This document shows, piece after piece, positions 27,070-38,200 of a stretch of DNA of 64,000 nt. Source of the DNA: Martinezella calliandrae (GTDB taxonomy: Bacteria; Pseudomonadota; Alphaproteobacteria; Rhizobiales; Rhizobiaceae); the NCBI RefSeq assembly GCF_030272695.1, contig NZ_JARFYN010000022.1, positions 1 through 64,000 on the forward strand, given 5' to 3'. Position 1 is the stretch's first letter; every line of letters begins with the position of its first letter. Made by a program: the position numbers and the translations under genes. The notes under the pieces were generated by a model. The model saw nothing but the letters and a program-made list of their open reading frames with translations. It had not been told where the DNA came from and made no database searches.

Positions 27070-28971
27070 CTATTGTTGCTGCGGCTGCTTGTCGGATTTT
27101 TGCAGCAGCGTTTTGACAGGCGAGATCACCGGGTCCGGCCAGGTGCCGCCGATATAGAATGGCAGCGTCGGCAATTCCGCCGCATTGGCCGGATCGCTCG
27201 CCTGCATGGTGCCAGACAGCGCCAGTCCGTTGCTGCGGAAGGGAACGACGCCGTTCAGCACCACCGTTTCATTGCGTCCCTCGATCTTGGCGTCGTGAAC
27301 CTCGACAGAGCCCTTGGCGACGCTTGCCTCGACGTCGAGGCTATCGAAATCGAAGGCCGTGTCGGCGATGTCGCTCATCCGGAAAAAGGCTTTGCTGGAC
27401 GCGAGCGCGCGGAAGGTCGAGATGTTGAACTGCCGGAAGGAGCCGGTGGCCGAGGTGAAATGCATCTTGCCGGCGACGTCGCTGAGGCTCGCGGCCCAGA
27501 TCGGCTTCGATGTGCTGAGTGAAAGATCCAGCGATCCCCTGGTCAGCGGCAGCGGCCCCATTAGATTGAGCCGGGTGAACAGCCCGCCGAAATCGGCGTT
27601 GCGGATGGAGATCTGCAATTTGCCGCCGGCATCGAAGTCGCCTTGAGTGACCTCCAGATGCGAGGTGAGCTCGCCGCCCTCGAAACCGCTGTCGCCGATG
27701 TCGAACTTTGCGCTGCCGCCGGCAACGAGCAGGCTGGCGCCGATATCATCGAATTGAAATGGGCCGAGCACGGCCTTGTTCGACGAAAGCCGCATGTCGA
27801 CATCTAGGCGTTGCAGCGGATTGCCGTTGAGCAAAGCGTCGATGGCAGTATCGGCAGCTAGCCGCATGGAAAATGCCGCCAGGAACGGATTGAGGTTCAT
27901 CTGGTCGAAGGCAAGTGTGCCGGAAATCTTCGGCTTGCCCGCCTTCGAATAGCTCAGATCCATGACGCCGGACGCAGCGGCGTCGTTGACCTTGAAGCTC
28001 AGATTGTTGAAGCGCAGGCCATTTGGGATCGTGGCGACGTCGGCATTGAGGGAAACGTTCCGAAGTGTACTTGCGGCCGGCAGGTGTTGCCCACTCCAGG
28101 CCAGGAAGGCAGGCATATTCGGCACGCTTAGATCCAGATTTCCGGTCAATGCGGCGATATTGGAAATGCTGGTGGCGCCGGTATAGGTCCAGCTGATCAG
28201 CGGCGAGGAGAAGCTTGTCTTCGCATCCACCCGCTTGCCGGCAAAGAGCAACAGGGGCTGTGCGGAATTGAAGTCGATCTTCACGTCCTGGCCGTTGAGA
28301 CGAGCCAGGATGACGGCAGTCATCGGGCGGGAAAGCCGCGGCCATGAGATGTCGGCATTGACGCCGCCCAGCTTGTAGAGGTTGCCGCTGCGGTCATCAG
28401 TCATCTCGACGCTGCCGTCTTCGATGGTCAAGGTGCCAATGGCGGCATCCTCTTCCTTGCTCATCGTCGTGTTCTGGTTGGAGGACTGCTCCACCCGTTC
28501 GATTGCCTTGGACAGCAGCCCTTCATTCGTCCAATCGATGAGACCGGTCTCGTCGCGGCGGATATAGATCACAGGCCGCAGGAAATGGAATTCATGAAAA
28601 TGCGCACGCCCTCGCAGGGCAGCAAACAGCGAGAAATCCGCCGAGAGGCTGTCGACATGGCCGAGCACCTTGCCGTTTTTCGTCGGTTCGCGAATGGTGA
28701 CCTGGTTGAGCGTCACGCGCGGCGTCGGCCAGAATTCCAGTGTCGGTGCGCCCTCGATCTGGGCACGATATCCCGTCCAGTCCGACAGCGCTTTCTCGAT
28801 GCCGGAGCGCACCAGGCCGCTGGAGATCAGGAAGGGAGCGGTTGCCCTGAAAACGGCGAAGATCACGATAATGGTGAAAAGGGCGATGCCCGTGGTGCGT
28901 GCAACAGTAGGCAGCCAACGCGAGGCTGATCGCATCGTCAACCACCACTTATTATTCCTCGACGCTCTCAT
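27070..28971 (-). CDS. AsmA-family protein
   Basis: A 633-residue protein anchored by one N-terminal membrane helix (about residues 21-45, TTGIALFTIIVIFAVF). A large beta-rich periplasmic AsmA-like domain follows. AsmA-family proteins are implicated in outer-membrane assembly and in lipid transport between membranes. The C-terminal half repeats segments that alternate short beta strands, as in the AsmA/TamB repeat. The start at 28971 (MRASRNNK) is supported by the basic cytoplasmic leader; ATG 28935 would shorten it. It lies divergent from acetoacetyl-CoA synthetase. Function in this organism unknown. Confidence 0.82.
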   Translation of the reverse strand: MRASRNNKWWLTMRSASRWLPTVARTTGIALFTIIVIFAVFRATAPFLISSGLVRSGIEKALSDWTGYRAQIEGAPTLEFWPTPRVTLNQVTIREPTKNGKVLGHVDSLSADFSLFAALRGRAHFHEFHFLRPVIYIRRDETGLIDWTNEGLLSKAIERVEQSSNQNTTMSKEEDAAIGTLTIEDGSVEMTDDRSGNLYKLGGVNADISWPRLSRPMTAVILARLNGQDVKIDFNSAQPLLLFAGKRVDAKTSFSSPLISWTYTGATSISNIAALTGNLDLSVPNMPAFLAWSGQHLPAASTLRNVSLNADVATIPNGLRFNNLSFKVNDAAASGVMDLSYSKAGKPKISGTLAFDQMNLNPFLAAFSMRLAADTAIDALLNGNPLQRLDVDMRLSSNKAVLGPFQFDDIGASLLVAGGSAKFDIGDSGFEGGELTSHLEVTQGDFDAGGKLQISIRNADFGGLFTRLNLMGPLPLTRGSLDLSLSTSKPIWAASLSDVAGKMHFTSATGSFRQFNISTFRALASSKAFFRMSDIADTAFDFDSLDVEASVAKGSVEVHDAKIEGRNETVVLNGVVPFRSNGLALSGTMQASDPANAAELPTLPFYIGGTWPDPVISPVKTLLQKSDKQPQQQ

Positions 28972-29133
28972 GATCCGCGGAGACTTTCATACTGATAGCG
29001 CTGATATGCCTGTGTTTGCCGGATATAGGAAATGATCGGCGGATGCAAACATTGTACAGCGGGAATACACACAACTCAGTGACTTTATAATGCGCTGCAG
29101 CATGGTATATAAGCCAAAACCGGAGGAGAAAAA

Positions 29134-31086
<1,953 letters not shown>

Positions 31087-31192
31087 GCCTCTCTTAAAAT
31101 TGAGGGGCAAACCATGACCAATGGGCGGTAACCCGGTGTTAAGAAACCTTGGTCAAAGGTAAAATCCAACTTGAGGCCGTTCGCATGAGTTA

Positions 31193-31297
31193 GGAACGGC
31201 TTGGAGCCGCGAGGTTCCCGAGACATGACGTTGATCGACTCGAGCTTTCGTTAGACAGCATCAACTTCAAAGGCAGCGCTCTCAGCTGCCTTTTTTT
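31193..31297 (+). ncRNA. Candidate small RNA or leader with three stem-loops
   Basis: The 350-bp gap between acsA2 and the helicase contains three consecutive hairpins on the + strand: GGAAC/GTTCC (31193-31218, with an inner GGC/GCC), GTTGAT/ATCAAC (31230-31265) and the terminator at 31270-31297. The order of two structured stems followed by a rho-independent terminator is the usual build of trans-acting small RNAs. I see no ORF and no convincing promoter. It could equally be the 3' end of an acsA2 transcript. Confidence 0.3.
31270..31297 (+). terminator. Intrinsic terminator
   Basis: AGGCAGC (31271-31277) pairs with GCTGCC (31285-31290), preceded by an A and followed by seven T. It ends whatever transcript enters from acsA2 or from the candidate RNA and lies just upstream of the helicase control region. 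Confidence 0.85.
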
Positions 31298-31299
31298 CA

Positions 31300-31314
31300 T
31301 TGTGCATCGCACAA
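31300..31314. promoter_or_regulatory. TTGTGC-N3-GCACAA palindrome upstream of the helicase
   Basis: TTGTGCATCGCACAA is a 15-bp palindrome with 6-bp arms, 124 bp before the DEAD-box gene. The phasin promoter at 39048-39062 carries the same arms and a nearly identical centre. A shared regulator, possibly a PhaR/AniA-type repressor, is inferred. Confidence 0.5.
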
Positions 31315-31437
31315 ATTCGTGCTTGCTCTGTACATTGGCCCGCCGAGCAAGTATGTGCACGCTTGAAGAAGAGGCCTGCAACGTGCGGGTCGCGATGATC
31401 CGCGCCGGCTGGCGCGAAGAATTCCGAAAGACAAGAT

Positions 31438-33357
31438 ATGACTGAATTCGAAGGCATCGTTCCTGCGATCGCCAAGGCTTTGGCAAAGCGCGGTTACGAA
31501 GTGCTGACGCCGGTACAGAAGGCCATGCTCGATCCGGGCCTTGCCGGCAAGGACGCATTGGTTTCGGCCCAGACCGGCTCCGGCAAGACGGTTGCCTTCG
31601 GCCTGGCTTTGGCTCCGGGCCTGCTCGAGGGCAATGAGCGTTTCGGCCCCGCCGGCCGGCCGCTGGCATTGGCCATCGCGCCGACGCGCGAGCTGGCGCT
31701 GCAGGTGCAGCGGGAGCTGGAATGGCTTTACGAACTCACTGGCGCGACCATTGCTTCCTGTGTTGGCGGCATGGACATGCGCACGGAGAGGCGGGCATTG
31801 GAGCGCGGCGCGCACATCGTCGTCGGCACGCCGGGCCGCCTCTGCGACCATATTCGCCGCAACTCGCTCGACATTTCCGAGCTAAAGGCCGTGGTGCTGG
31901 ACGAGGCCGACGAGATGCTCGACCTCGGTTTCCGTGAAGATCTGGAATTCATCCTCGAGACCGCGCCGGCCGAGCGGCGGACAATGATGTTCTCGGCGAC
32001 CGTGCCGCGCTCGATCGCAAAGCTCGCGGAAAACTACCAGCGCGACGCCGTGCGCATCGCCACCGCGTCCGAAGCCAAGCAGCATGTCGATATCGACTAT
32101 CGCGCCCTGACGGTTGTCCCGAGCGACCGGGAAAACGCCATTATCAACGTTCTGCGCTATTACGAAGCACAGAACGCTATCGTCTTCTGTTCGACACGTG
32201 CAGCCGTCAACCATCTGACGGCGCGCTTCAATAACCGAGGCTTTTCCGTCGTTGCCTTGTCGGGTGAACTTAGCCAGAGCGAGCGTACACATGCGCTGCA
32301 GGCCATGCGCGACGGTCGCGCGCGCGTTTGCATCGCCACCGACGTTGCCGCCCGTGGCATCGATCTGCCGGGTCTGGAATTGGTAGTTCACGCCGATCTC
32401 CCGACCAATCCGGAAACACTGCTGCATCGCAGCGGCCGCACGGGCCGCGCCGGACGCAAGGGCGTCAGCGCCCTGATCGTGCCGCTCAGTGCCCGCCGCC
32501 GCACCGAACGCTTGCTGGAAAACGCCCGCATCCGCGCCACCTGGGCAAAACCGCCATCAGCCGAAGAGGTCAATCGCCGCGACGACGAACGCCTTCTCGC
32601 CGATCCGATCTTCTCCGCGCCCTTGCGTGAGGACGAACAGTCCCTGGTTCAGCAACTGTTGCAAAGTCACGGTGCCGAACGGGTTGCCGTCGCCTTCCTG
32701 CGCCAATATCGCGCCGGTCATTCCGCGCCGGAGGATCTGCAGCACGTTCCCGCTGAGGGCGAGCGTAGGAAACCGCGCCGCGACGATTTTTCGGCGCCGC
32801 GCGATGATGCGCCTTCCGCCGGACGCAACGACTTCACCGACGGCGTCTGGGTGTCGCTCTCGGTCGGTCGCAAGCAGAATGCCGAGCCGCGCTGGCTGAT
32901 CCCGATGCTCTGCCGCAACGGCAATCTCACCAAGCGCGACATCGGCGCGATCAAGATGACGCCGGAAGAAACTTTCGTCGAATTTTCGAGCGAAGGTGCC
33001 GAACGCTTCCTATCTGCCATCGGCCCAGACAAGACCTTGGAGCGCGGCATTCGCGTTAAGCCGCTCGCTGGCATACCGGATTTTTCGCAGGCCAAGCGGG
33101 AAGGAACTTTCGGGAAGAAAAAACCCTACTCGGAGAAGAGCGCCCGTCCGAATGACACCGTCAAGCCAAAATGGAAATCCGATCGCAAGCCAGAACGGAC
33201 GCCCGCAGGCGAGGGCGACTTTTCCGAACGCCCGGACAAGAAGCCCTGGGCAAAGAAGCCAGGCAAGCAGAATTTCGGTAAGAACGACGGTCCTCCCAAG
33301 AGCGGAAAGCCGGATTCAAGGGCCGCGCGCAAGGCCGCGAAGGCGCGCGGAGAGTAA
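31438..33357 (+). CDS. DEAD-box RNA helicase, DbpA/DeaD-like
   Basis: A 639-residue RNA helicase with the full set of core motifs. Q-motif region LTPVQKAML, motif I AQTGSGKT (about residues 42-49), Ia PTRELALQV, Ib TPGRLCDH, motif II DEAD (about 160), motif III SAT, and motif V ATDVAARGID with motif VI HRSGRTGRAGR near residues 325-335. A DbpA-like RNA-binding domain follows at about 465-535 (GVWVSLSVGR... TFVEFSSEGAERFL). The tail from about 560 is Lys/Arg/Pro-rich and disordered. Likely role: ribosome assembly or RNA unwinding at low temperature. The specific target is not visible in the sequence. Confidence 0.93.
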   Translation: MTEFEGIVPAIAKALAKRGYEVLTPVQKAMLDPGLAGKDALVSAQTGSGKTVAFGLALAPGLLEGNERFGPAGRPLALAIAPTRELALQVQRELEWLYELTGATIASCVGGMDMRTERRALERGAHIVVGTPGRLCDHIRRNSLDISELKAVVLDEADEMLDLGFREDLEFILETAPAERRTMMFSATVPRSIAKLAENYQRDAVRIATASEAKQHVDIDYRALTVVPSDRENAIINVLRYYEAQNAIVFCSTRAAVNHLTARFNNRGFSVVALSGELSQSERTHALQAMRDGRARVCIATDVAARGIDLPGLELVVHADLPTNPETLLHRSGRTGRAGRKGVSALIVPLSARRRTERLLENARIRATWAKPPSAEEVNRRDDERLLADPIFSAPLREDEQSLVQQLLQSHGAERVAVAFLRQYRAGHSAPEDLQHVPAEGERRKPRRDDFSAPRDDAPSAGRNDFTDGVWVSLSVGRKQNAEPRWLIPMLCRNGNLTKRDIGAIKMTPEETFVEFSSEGAERFLSAIGPDKTLERGIRVKPLAGIPDFSQAKREGTFGKKKPYSEKSARPNDTVKPKWKSDRKPERTPAGEGDFSERPDKKPWAKKPGKQNFGKNDGPPKSGKPDSRAARKAAKARGE

Positions 33358-33442
33358 TATTTGTAACTGCGCGCGAGGGGGAACAGCCCCGTTGTTGCTA
33401 TCTCCACGCCTCTCAGCAAGGGGATCGGTATTTAGGGCGCCA

Positions 33443-34465
33443 CTACTCGAAGAAAATCACGCTCGCCGGTGATGGCGGCAACGGCTTTACCCTAGCGTCT
33501 TGAAAACCGGCGCGCCTGGCCATTTCGGTTAAGTCCTTCTTCGTGTAGGCCTCGCCCTTCGGCGTGTTGGCGAGCATCTCCCACGAGAAGGCGGCTGCGA
33601 AAGGAGGCGAGACGAGATCGTCATTGGGAACGAATTCGACCGCGACCACGTGGCCGTCGCGGCTGAGGCTGGCCCGGGTCTTTCCTAGCAATCCTGCGCA
33701 GGTTTCCATGTCGAAGTGGTGTAGGAAGTTCGCAAGCAGGATAAGATCGTAATCCGTGCCCCAGTCGACGTCGAATGCGCTGCCGGGAATCGCCTTGTAG
33801 CGCTCTGAAACGCCAAATTCCCACGCATTGTGTTTGGCCAGTTGCAGAACGGAGTTCCAATCGACCGCAACGATCTCGGCCGAGGGAAAAGTCTTCGCCA
33901 TCTCTATCCCGAAACGTCCGTGTCCCGCGGCGATGTCCAGAATCCTCTTTGGCGGCACAGGCAAATTGGCCATTTCAGCTGCAAGGCTGACCGCGCTGCC
34001 GCCCGTGAACGAACCCATGCCACGGGCAAACTTCACCCACACGGGATTGTCCGGCGACATGTTTGCCAATCCAATGGACCCGCCGTTGCGGACATAAGAT
34101 GTCGGATCGTCCAGGACTTGCTTGAGAATTTCCGGCGCGGCGAGGAACTCGATGGCTGAGCCCATATAGGCCGGCGAATGCCGATCGAGGAATGCTCGGC
34201 TGGAGGGGGTCAGAGCGTATTGATGACCCGTCTTGGTGAGAAAGCCGTTTACGACGAGATAGTCGCACAGAATGCGTACGCCGCGTTCGGCTGCGTTCGT
34301 CGCGACTGCCAGCGATTCAGCAGTCCCGCCGTCGCCGATCAACGTAAAGAGATCGAGCTCTATCGCGGCCTTGATCGCGGCCGTCTTCCGGCATGCAAAC
34401 ATCGCATCAACTATCAGATCGGGTGAGATTTCGCCCATGCCTGCTTCTGCTGCAGTCGATGACAT
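33443..34465 (-). CDS. SAM-dependent O-methyltransferase-like protein
   Basis: A 340-residue class I methyltransferase of the hydroxyneurosporene/caffeate O-methyltransferase type. The N-terminal helical dimerisation region covers about residues 10-110, and the SAM-binding motif I ILDIAAGHGRFGIEMA lies near 175. The catalytic region LLANFLHHFDMETC has the His-His-Phe element used by plant-type O-methyltransferases. ATG 34465 follows GGGGAGG by five bases and was preferred over the upstream start at 34489. Substrate unknown. It converges with the helicase gene. The RidA gene sits just beyond, but 175 bp separate them, so they need not be an operon. Confidence 0.8.
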   Translation of the reverse strand: MSSTAAEAGMGEISPDLIVDAMFACRKTAAIKAAIELDLFTLIGDGGTAESLAVATNAAERGVRILCDYLVVNGFLTKTGHQYALTPSSRAFLDRHSPAYMGSAIEFLAAPEILKQVLDDPTSYVRNGGSIGLANMSPDNPVWVKFARGMGSFTGGSAVSLAAEMANLPVPPKRILDIAAGHGRFGIEMAKTFPSAEIVAVDWNSVLQLAKHNAWEFGVSERYKAIPGSAFDVDWGTDYDLILLANFLHHFDMETCAGLLGKTRASLSRDGHVVAVEFVPNDDLVSPPFAAAFSWEMLANTPKGEAYTKKDLTEMARRAGFQDARVKPLPPSPASVIFFE

Positions 34466-34640
34466 TGGAGCCTCCCCATTTGCATCCAACGACCGACCAG
34501 GATAGCCGGTCTCGATCGGAAACTATCCCACGGAAGGCAACGGTGCATAAGTGCGCAATTGTTAGTACGCGCCAAACGAGTAATCCATGTCGGTGATGCA
34601 GGCAATGCCGGGTTGGCCGTTTGCCGGAGAGATGATCGCC

Positions 34641-35126
34641 CTAAGTGCGGATTGCGACTTCGGCTTCGATTTCCACCGGGAGATTGAAAGGCAATCCGGC
34701 TACACCGACGGCCGAACGAGAGTGAGCGCCGCGCTCCTTGCCGTAGAGATCCGTGATGAGGTCGCTGAAGCCATTGATGACCAACGGATAGCCATTGAAA
34801 CTTTCATCTGCATTGACCATGCCGAATACGCGCAGCCAGCTTTCGACACGATCGAGATCGCCGATGCTTGCCTTCAAGCTAGCAACCATCGCCAATCCGG
34901 TTAATTTGGCCGCATGATAGGCTTCCTCCAACGACAGATCGCGGCCGACCTTGCCGAGAGGCGTGGCGATCGAGCCGTCCGGTGCCAAAGCTCCGTGTCC
35001 GGAAATAAAAGCCCGGTTGCCATGGATGCGAACCCAAGGGAAGTTGAGCACCACATTCGGTGGAAGTTTTATCGGCTGTGGAAGCTGCAATCCAAGCGCC
35101 GCCAACCGGCTTTCAACGTCTGCCAT
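34641..35126 (-). CDS. RidA/YjgF family protein
   Basis: A 161-residue RidA-superfamily protein, somewhat longer than the 130 residues typical of RidA itself. Segments VRIHGNRAFISGHGAL, LRVFGMVNADESFNGYP and the C-terminal GVAGLPFNLPVEIEAEVAI fit the YjgF/YER057c fold. Such proteins hydrolyse reactive enamine/imine intermediates or belong to uncharacterised subgroups. The usual catalytic Arg of true RidA appears to be replaced in this longer subgroup, where the C-terminus reads NLPVEIEAEVAIRT. Substrate unknown. It lies downstream of cbrA on the same strand. Confidence 0.85.
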   Translation of the reverse strand: MADVESRLAALGLQLPQPIKLPPNVVLNFPWVRIHGNRAFISGHGALAPDGSIATPLGKVGRDLSLEEAYHAAKLTGLAMVASLKASIGDLDRVESWLRVFGMVNADESFNGYPLVINGFSDLITDLYGKERGAHSRSAVGVAGLPFNLPVEIEAEVAIRT

Positions 35127-35235
35127 GGCTAGTGTTCCGATCCTTCAAATTCGAGCTTCCTGTCGCCGACCCCTTGTCGCTCGCTGGTCAAAAATGCCCA
35201 TTTTCAGCCTCTGCTCGAAGCGAACGAAGTTACTT

Positions 35236-38200
35236 TTAGTTCGCCAGCACACGCGGCGAAGGGAATGTAATCTCCACCAATGTCCCCTCATTCGGGGCCG
35301 AGTTGATCGAGAAGGTCGCGCGGTTGGCGTCGACCATGGCTTTGGTCAACGGTAGGCCGAGGCCGGTGCCGTCGCCGCGCTTGCGGGCATTGGTCGAGAC
35401 CTGGCGGAAGGGCTTCATCGCTTGTTCCAGCTCGCTGCGGGTCATGCCGACGCCGGTGTCGCGAATGCGCATGACGACGCTGCCATTGCCTTCGTAAGAT
35501 GTTGAGACGACGATCTGGCCGCCTGACGGCGTAAAGCGGATAGCGTTCGACAGGATGTTCAATGCGATCTGCTTGATCGAGCGCAGGTCGGCGACGACAT
35601 TCGGCACGGCCTGCGACAGCGCCGTACGGATGATGACGCGCTGGCTGTTGGCTTGCGGCTGCACCAGCGACACGGCTTCGGCGATCGCTTCGTTGAGGCC
35701 GACGGAGGAAAATTCCAGGTCCATTTCACCGGCTTCGATTTTGGAGATGTCCAGCAGATCGTTGACGATGTCGAGCACATGGCGGCCCGAGCGGCCGATA
35801 TCGGTCGCATACTCGATATAGCGAGAATGACCGATCGGCCCGAAGCGCTCGCCGGCCATCATGTCGGAAAAGCCGATGATCGCGTTGAGCGGCGTGCGAA
35901 TCTCGTGGCTGACCCGGGCGAGGAAATCGGTCTTGTGGGCATTGGCCGTCTCAGCCGCACGCTTGGCGTTGCGCAACTCTTCCTCGGTGCGCTTCCACTG
36001 AGTGATGTCGCGGATGACAGCGCAATAGCCGTTCGAGGAGTTCAGTCGTCCCATGGTCATGAACAAGGGCACGAAACCGCCCGAGGCCTCACGGCCGATG
36101 ACCTCGCGGCCATCGTTCAGCACGCTTGCCACGCCATGGCCGGAGAGCCCGGCGAGATAGTCAAGCACGGCCTTCTGGCTCTCATGTGCAAACAGTATGA
36201 CGAAAGGCTTACCGCGGGTCTCCTGCTCGTCATAGTTGAAGAGCGCGCTCGCCGAGCGGTTCATCGAGCGGATCTCGCCCTCCTGTCCGATGATGATGAC
36301 GCCGTCCGTCGCCGTCTCCAATGTCGAGTGCAGCTCTTCGATTTCGACCTGCAGCTTGGCAAGTTTTTCGACCATACGCTCGGGCCGGGCTTCTTCGGGC
36401 ACGGGCTCCGATGGCGGCGTCGAAGTCTCGCTTTTGTCGAGTGGCATCAGCGCCAGCATCAAGGCCGTGCCGTCTTCCCAGCGGATCGATTGCAGCCGAG
36501 CGTTGACCGGCACCAGCGTATCGTCGGCGCGTACGACCATCATCGTGCCTGGCCGCTCGGTCTTGCCTTCGAGGTCATGACGTTGCAACAGGGCATCCAG
36601 CCCGCCGACATGCTCGAGGTCTGTAAGGCTTTCATAACCCGTCAGCCGCAGGAATTCCGGATTGCCATGGATCAGCCGGTCGCCGGCATGAACGAGAATG
36701 GCGAGGGGCAGTTGGTCGACGATCTCCGCCGATAGGCCATCGCGCATTTTCACGCGTGGCGCAATAGCGGTGCTCAATACGTCCAGCGGATCGAAATCCT
36801 GTTCCGGTTCCCCGGAGAATTTCGATTCCTCAAAGTCGGGCGTGGCGACCTCTTCCGGCTTTTCCGTCTCGGCCAAAGGCGCCGTCATGTCCGGTTCGGA
36901 TTGCGTGGTTTCGTCGCTTTCAGGTCGACCTTCGGCAGCATCGCCATCGCCTGGTGTTTCGACGGCATCGGATAGAACGTCATCCGCAGCATTCGGCTGC
37001 GGGGAGATGTTCGCCACCTCTTCGGACTGTTCCATCGCTTCAGGCTGATCGGCTGGCGGCTCGGCGCGCTTGCCAAAGGGTTCGAGCTGCCGCGCGATCT
37101 CGCGGAAGGCGGCCTGTTCACTCAGCGACAAGCCGCTTAGCGTCAACGGGCGGCGTTGATGCAATTGGATGACCTTATCGGATTCGCGGCGGTTCGGCGT
37201 CTGCGCAATCTTCAGGGCAGGCGGCTCTTCATTCTTCGGAGCAGGCTCCGCCGCCTCAGGGCCAGCTTCGTGAGCAGCCACTTTTCCTTCGGCTACACTT
37301 TCCCCCGGCGGGCTGTGCGGTGCTTCTTCAGCACTTGTTGGCGCTGCCGTTTCCGCGACAGGCTCTTCTGCAACTCTCGGCGTCGACGGTGCCCGCTCTT
37401 CCTCTCCACCCAATGTCAACCCAAGCTTCATCGGATCTTCGATGGCATCGGAGAGGCGCACCACGCCGAAGCCTCTGAAGCCATCGAAGTCGCGACTGCG
37501 GGTATAGGTCGGCAATGCGGCCAGGTCGACGGGCACCATCAGGCTGGTCTTTTCCACCGGCCAGTAGATCGTCCGACCAGACCATGTATCGCGCCGCGCC
37601 AAGAGCTCGGCGATCTTGCCATCCGGATCGAGATTGAAATGCTTGGCAATGTCGGCGAAGGCAACGCCGGTTACCTTCGTGGCATGCGGGCCTACGGCCT
37701 CAGCGAATTCGCGCGAGACTTCGCTGAAGCGGCCTTCGGCATCGATCCTCCAGACGAAACGCGTGGCGCGACCGCTGCGCTTGAAAGTGAAGCCCTCCGG
37801 CTGACCGACTTCCGCGGCGGGGGCGACGGCCTTGGCCACGACCGGTTCAGCGATTGCGTCCGCACGCTCCACCGGTCCTTCCCCGCCACTGACCAGAAGA
37901 TCGTCATCGACGTCCGGTAAAAGCTCGTCGGCATGCGCGGCCGCCTCGATCTGTTCCGGTGTCGCGCTGTCCATCATCACCAGCGCGTCGATAGCTTTGC
38001 CGGTGGCATCGGACTGCGGATGTGTCTCTTCATGGACGGCACCAGAATTTTCCCGCGCGTCCTCGACCTCTTCGATATCCGCCGCCGCGTCGATGACGTC
38101 AGGAGAGGGCACCTCCGCGATAGGCGCCGCATCGGGAACGGGCGTTTCCTCGGCCGTGGCAGTTTCGAGTTCCGTCCGCGCCTCTTCCGCCTCCGGCTCG

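Noticed and set aside
31193..31218. GGAAC ... GGTT as an EcfG promoter before the helicase
   Set aside because: The spacer is 15 bp, one short of the 16-17 bp consensus, and the same bases form a hairpin; the exact match at 40653 is preferred.
31190..31669. 159-residue minus-strand ORF over the candidate RNA and helicase start
   Set aside because: It crosses the terminator, the palindrome and the helicase N-terminus with no protein features.
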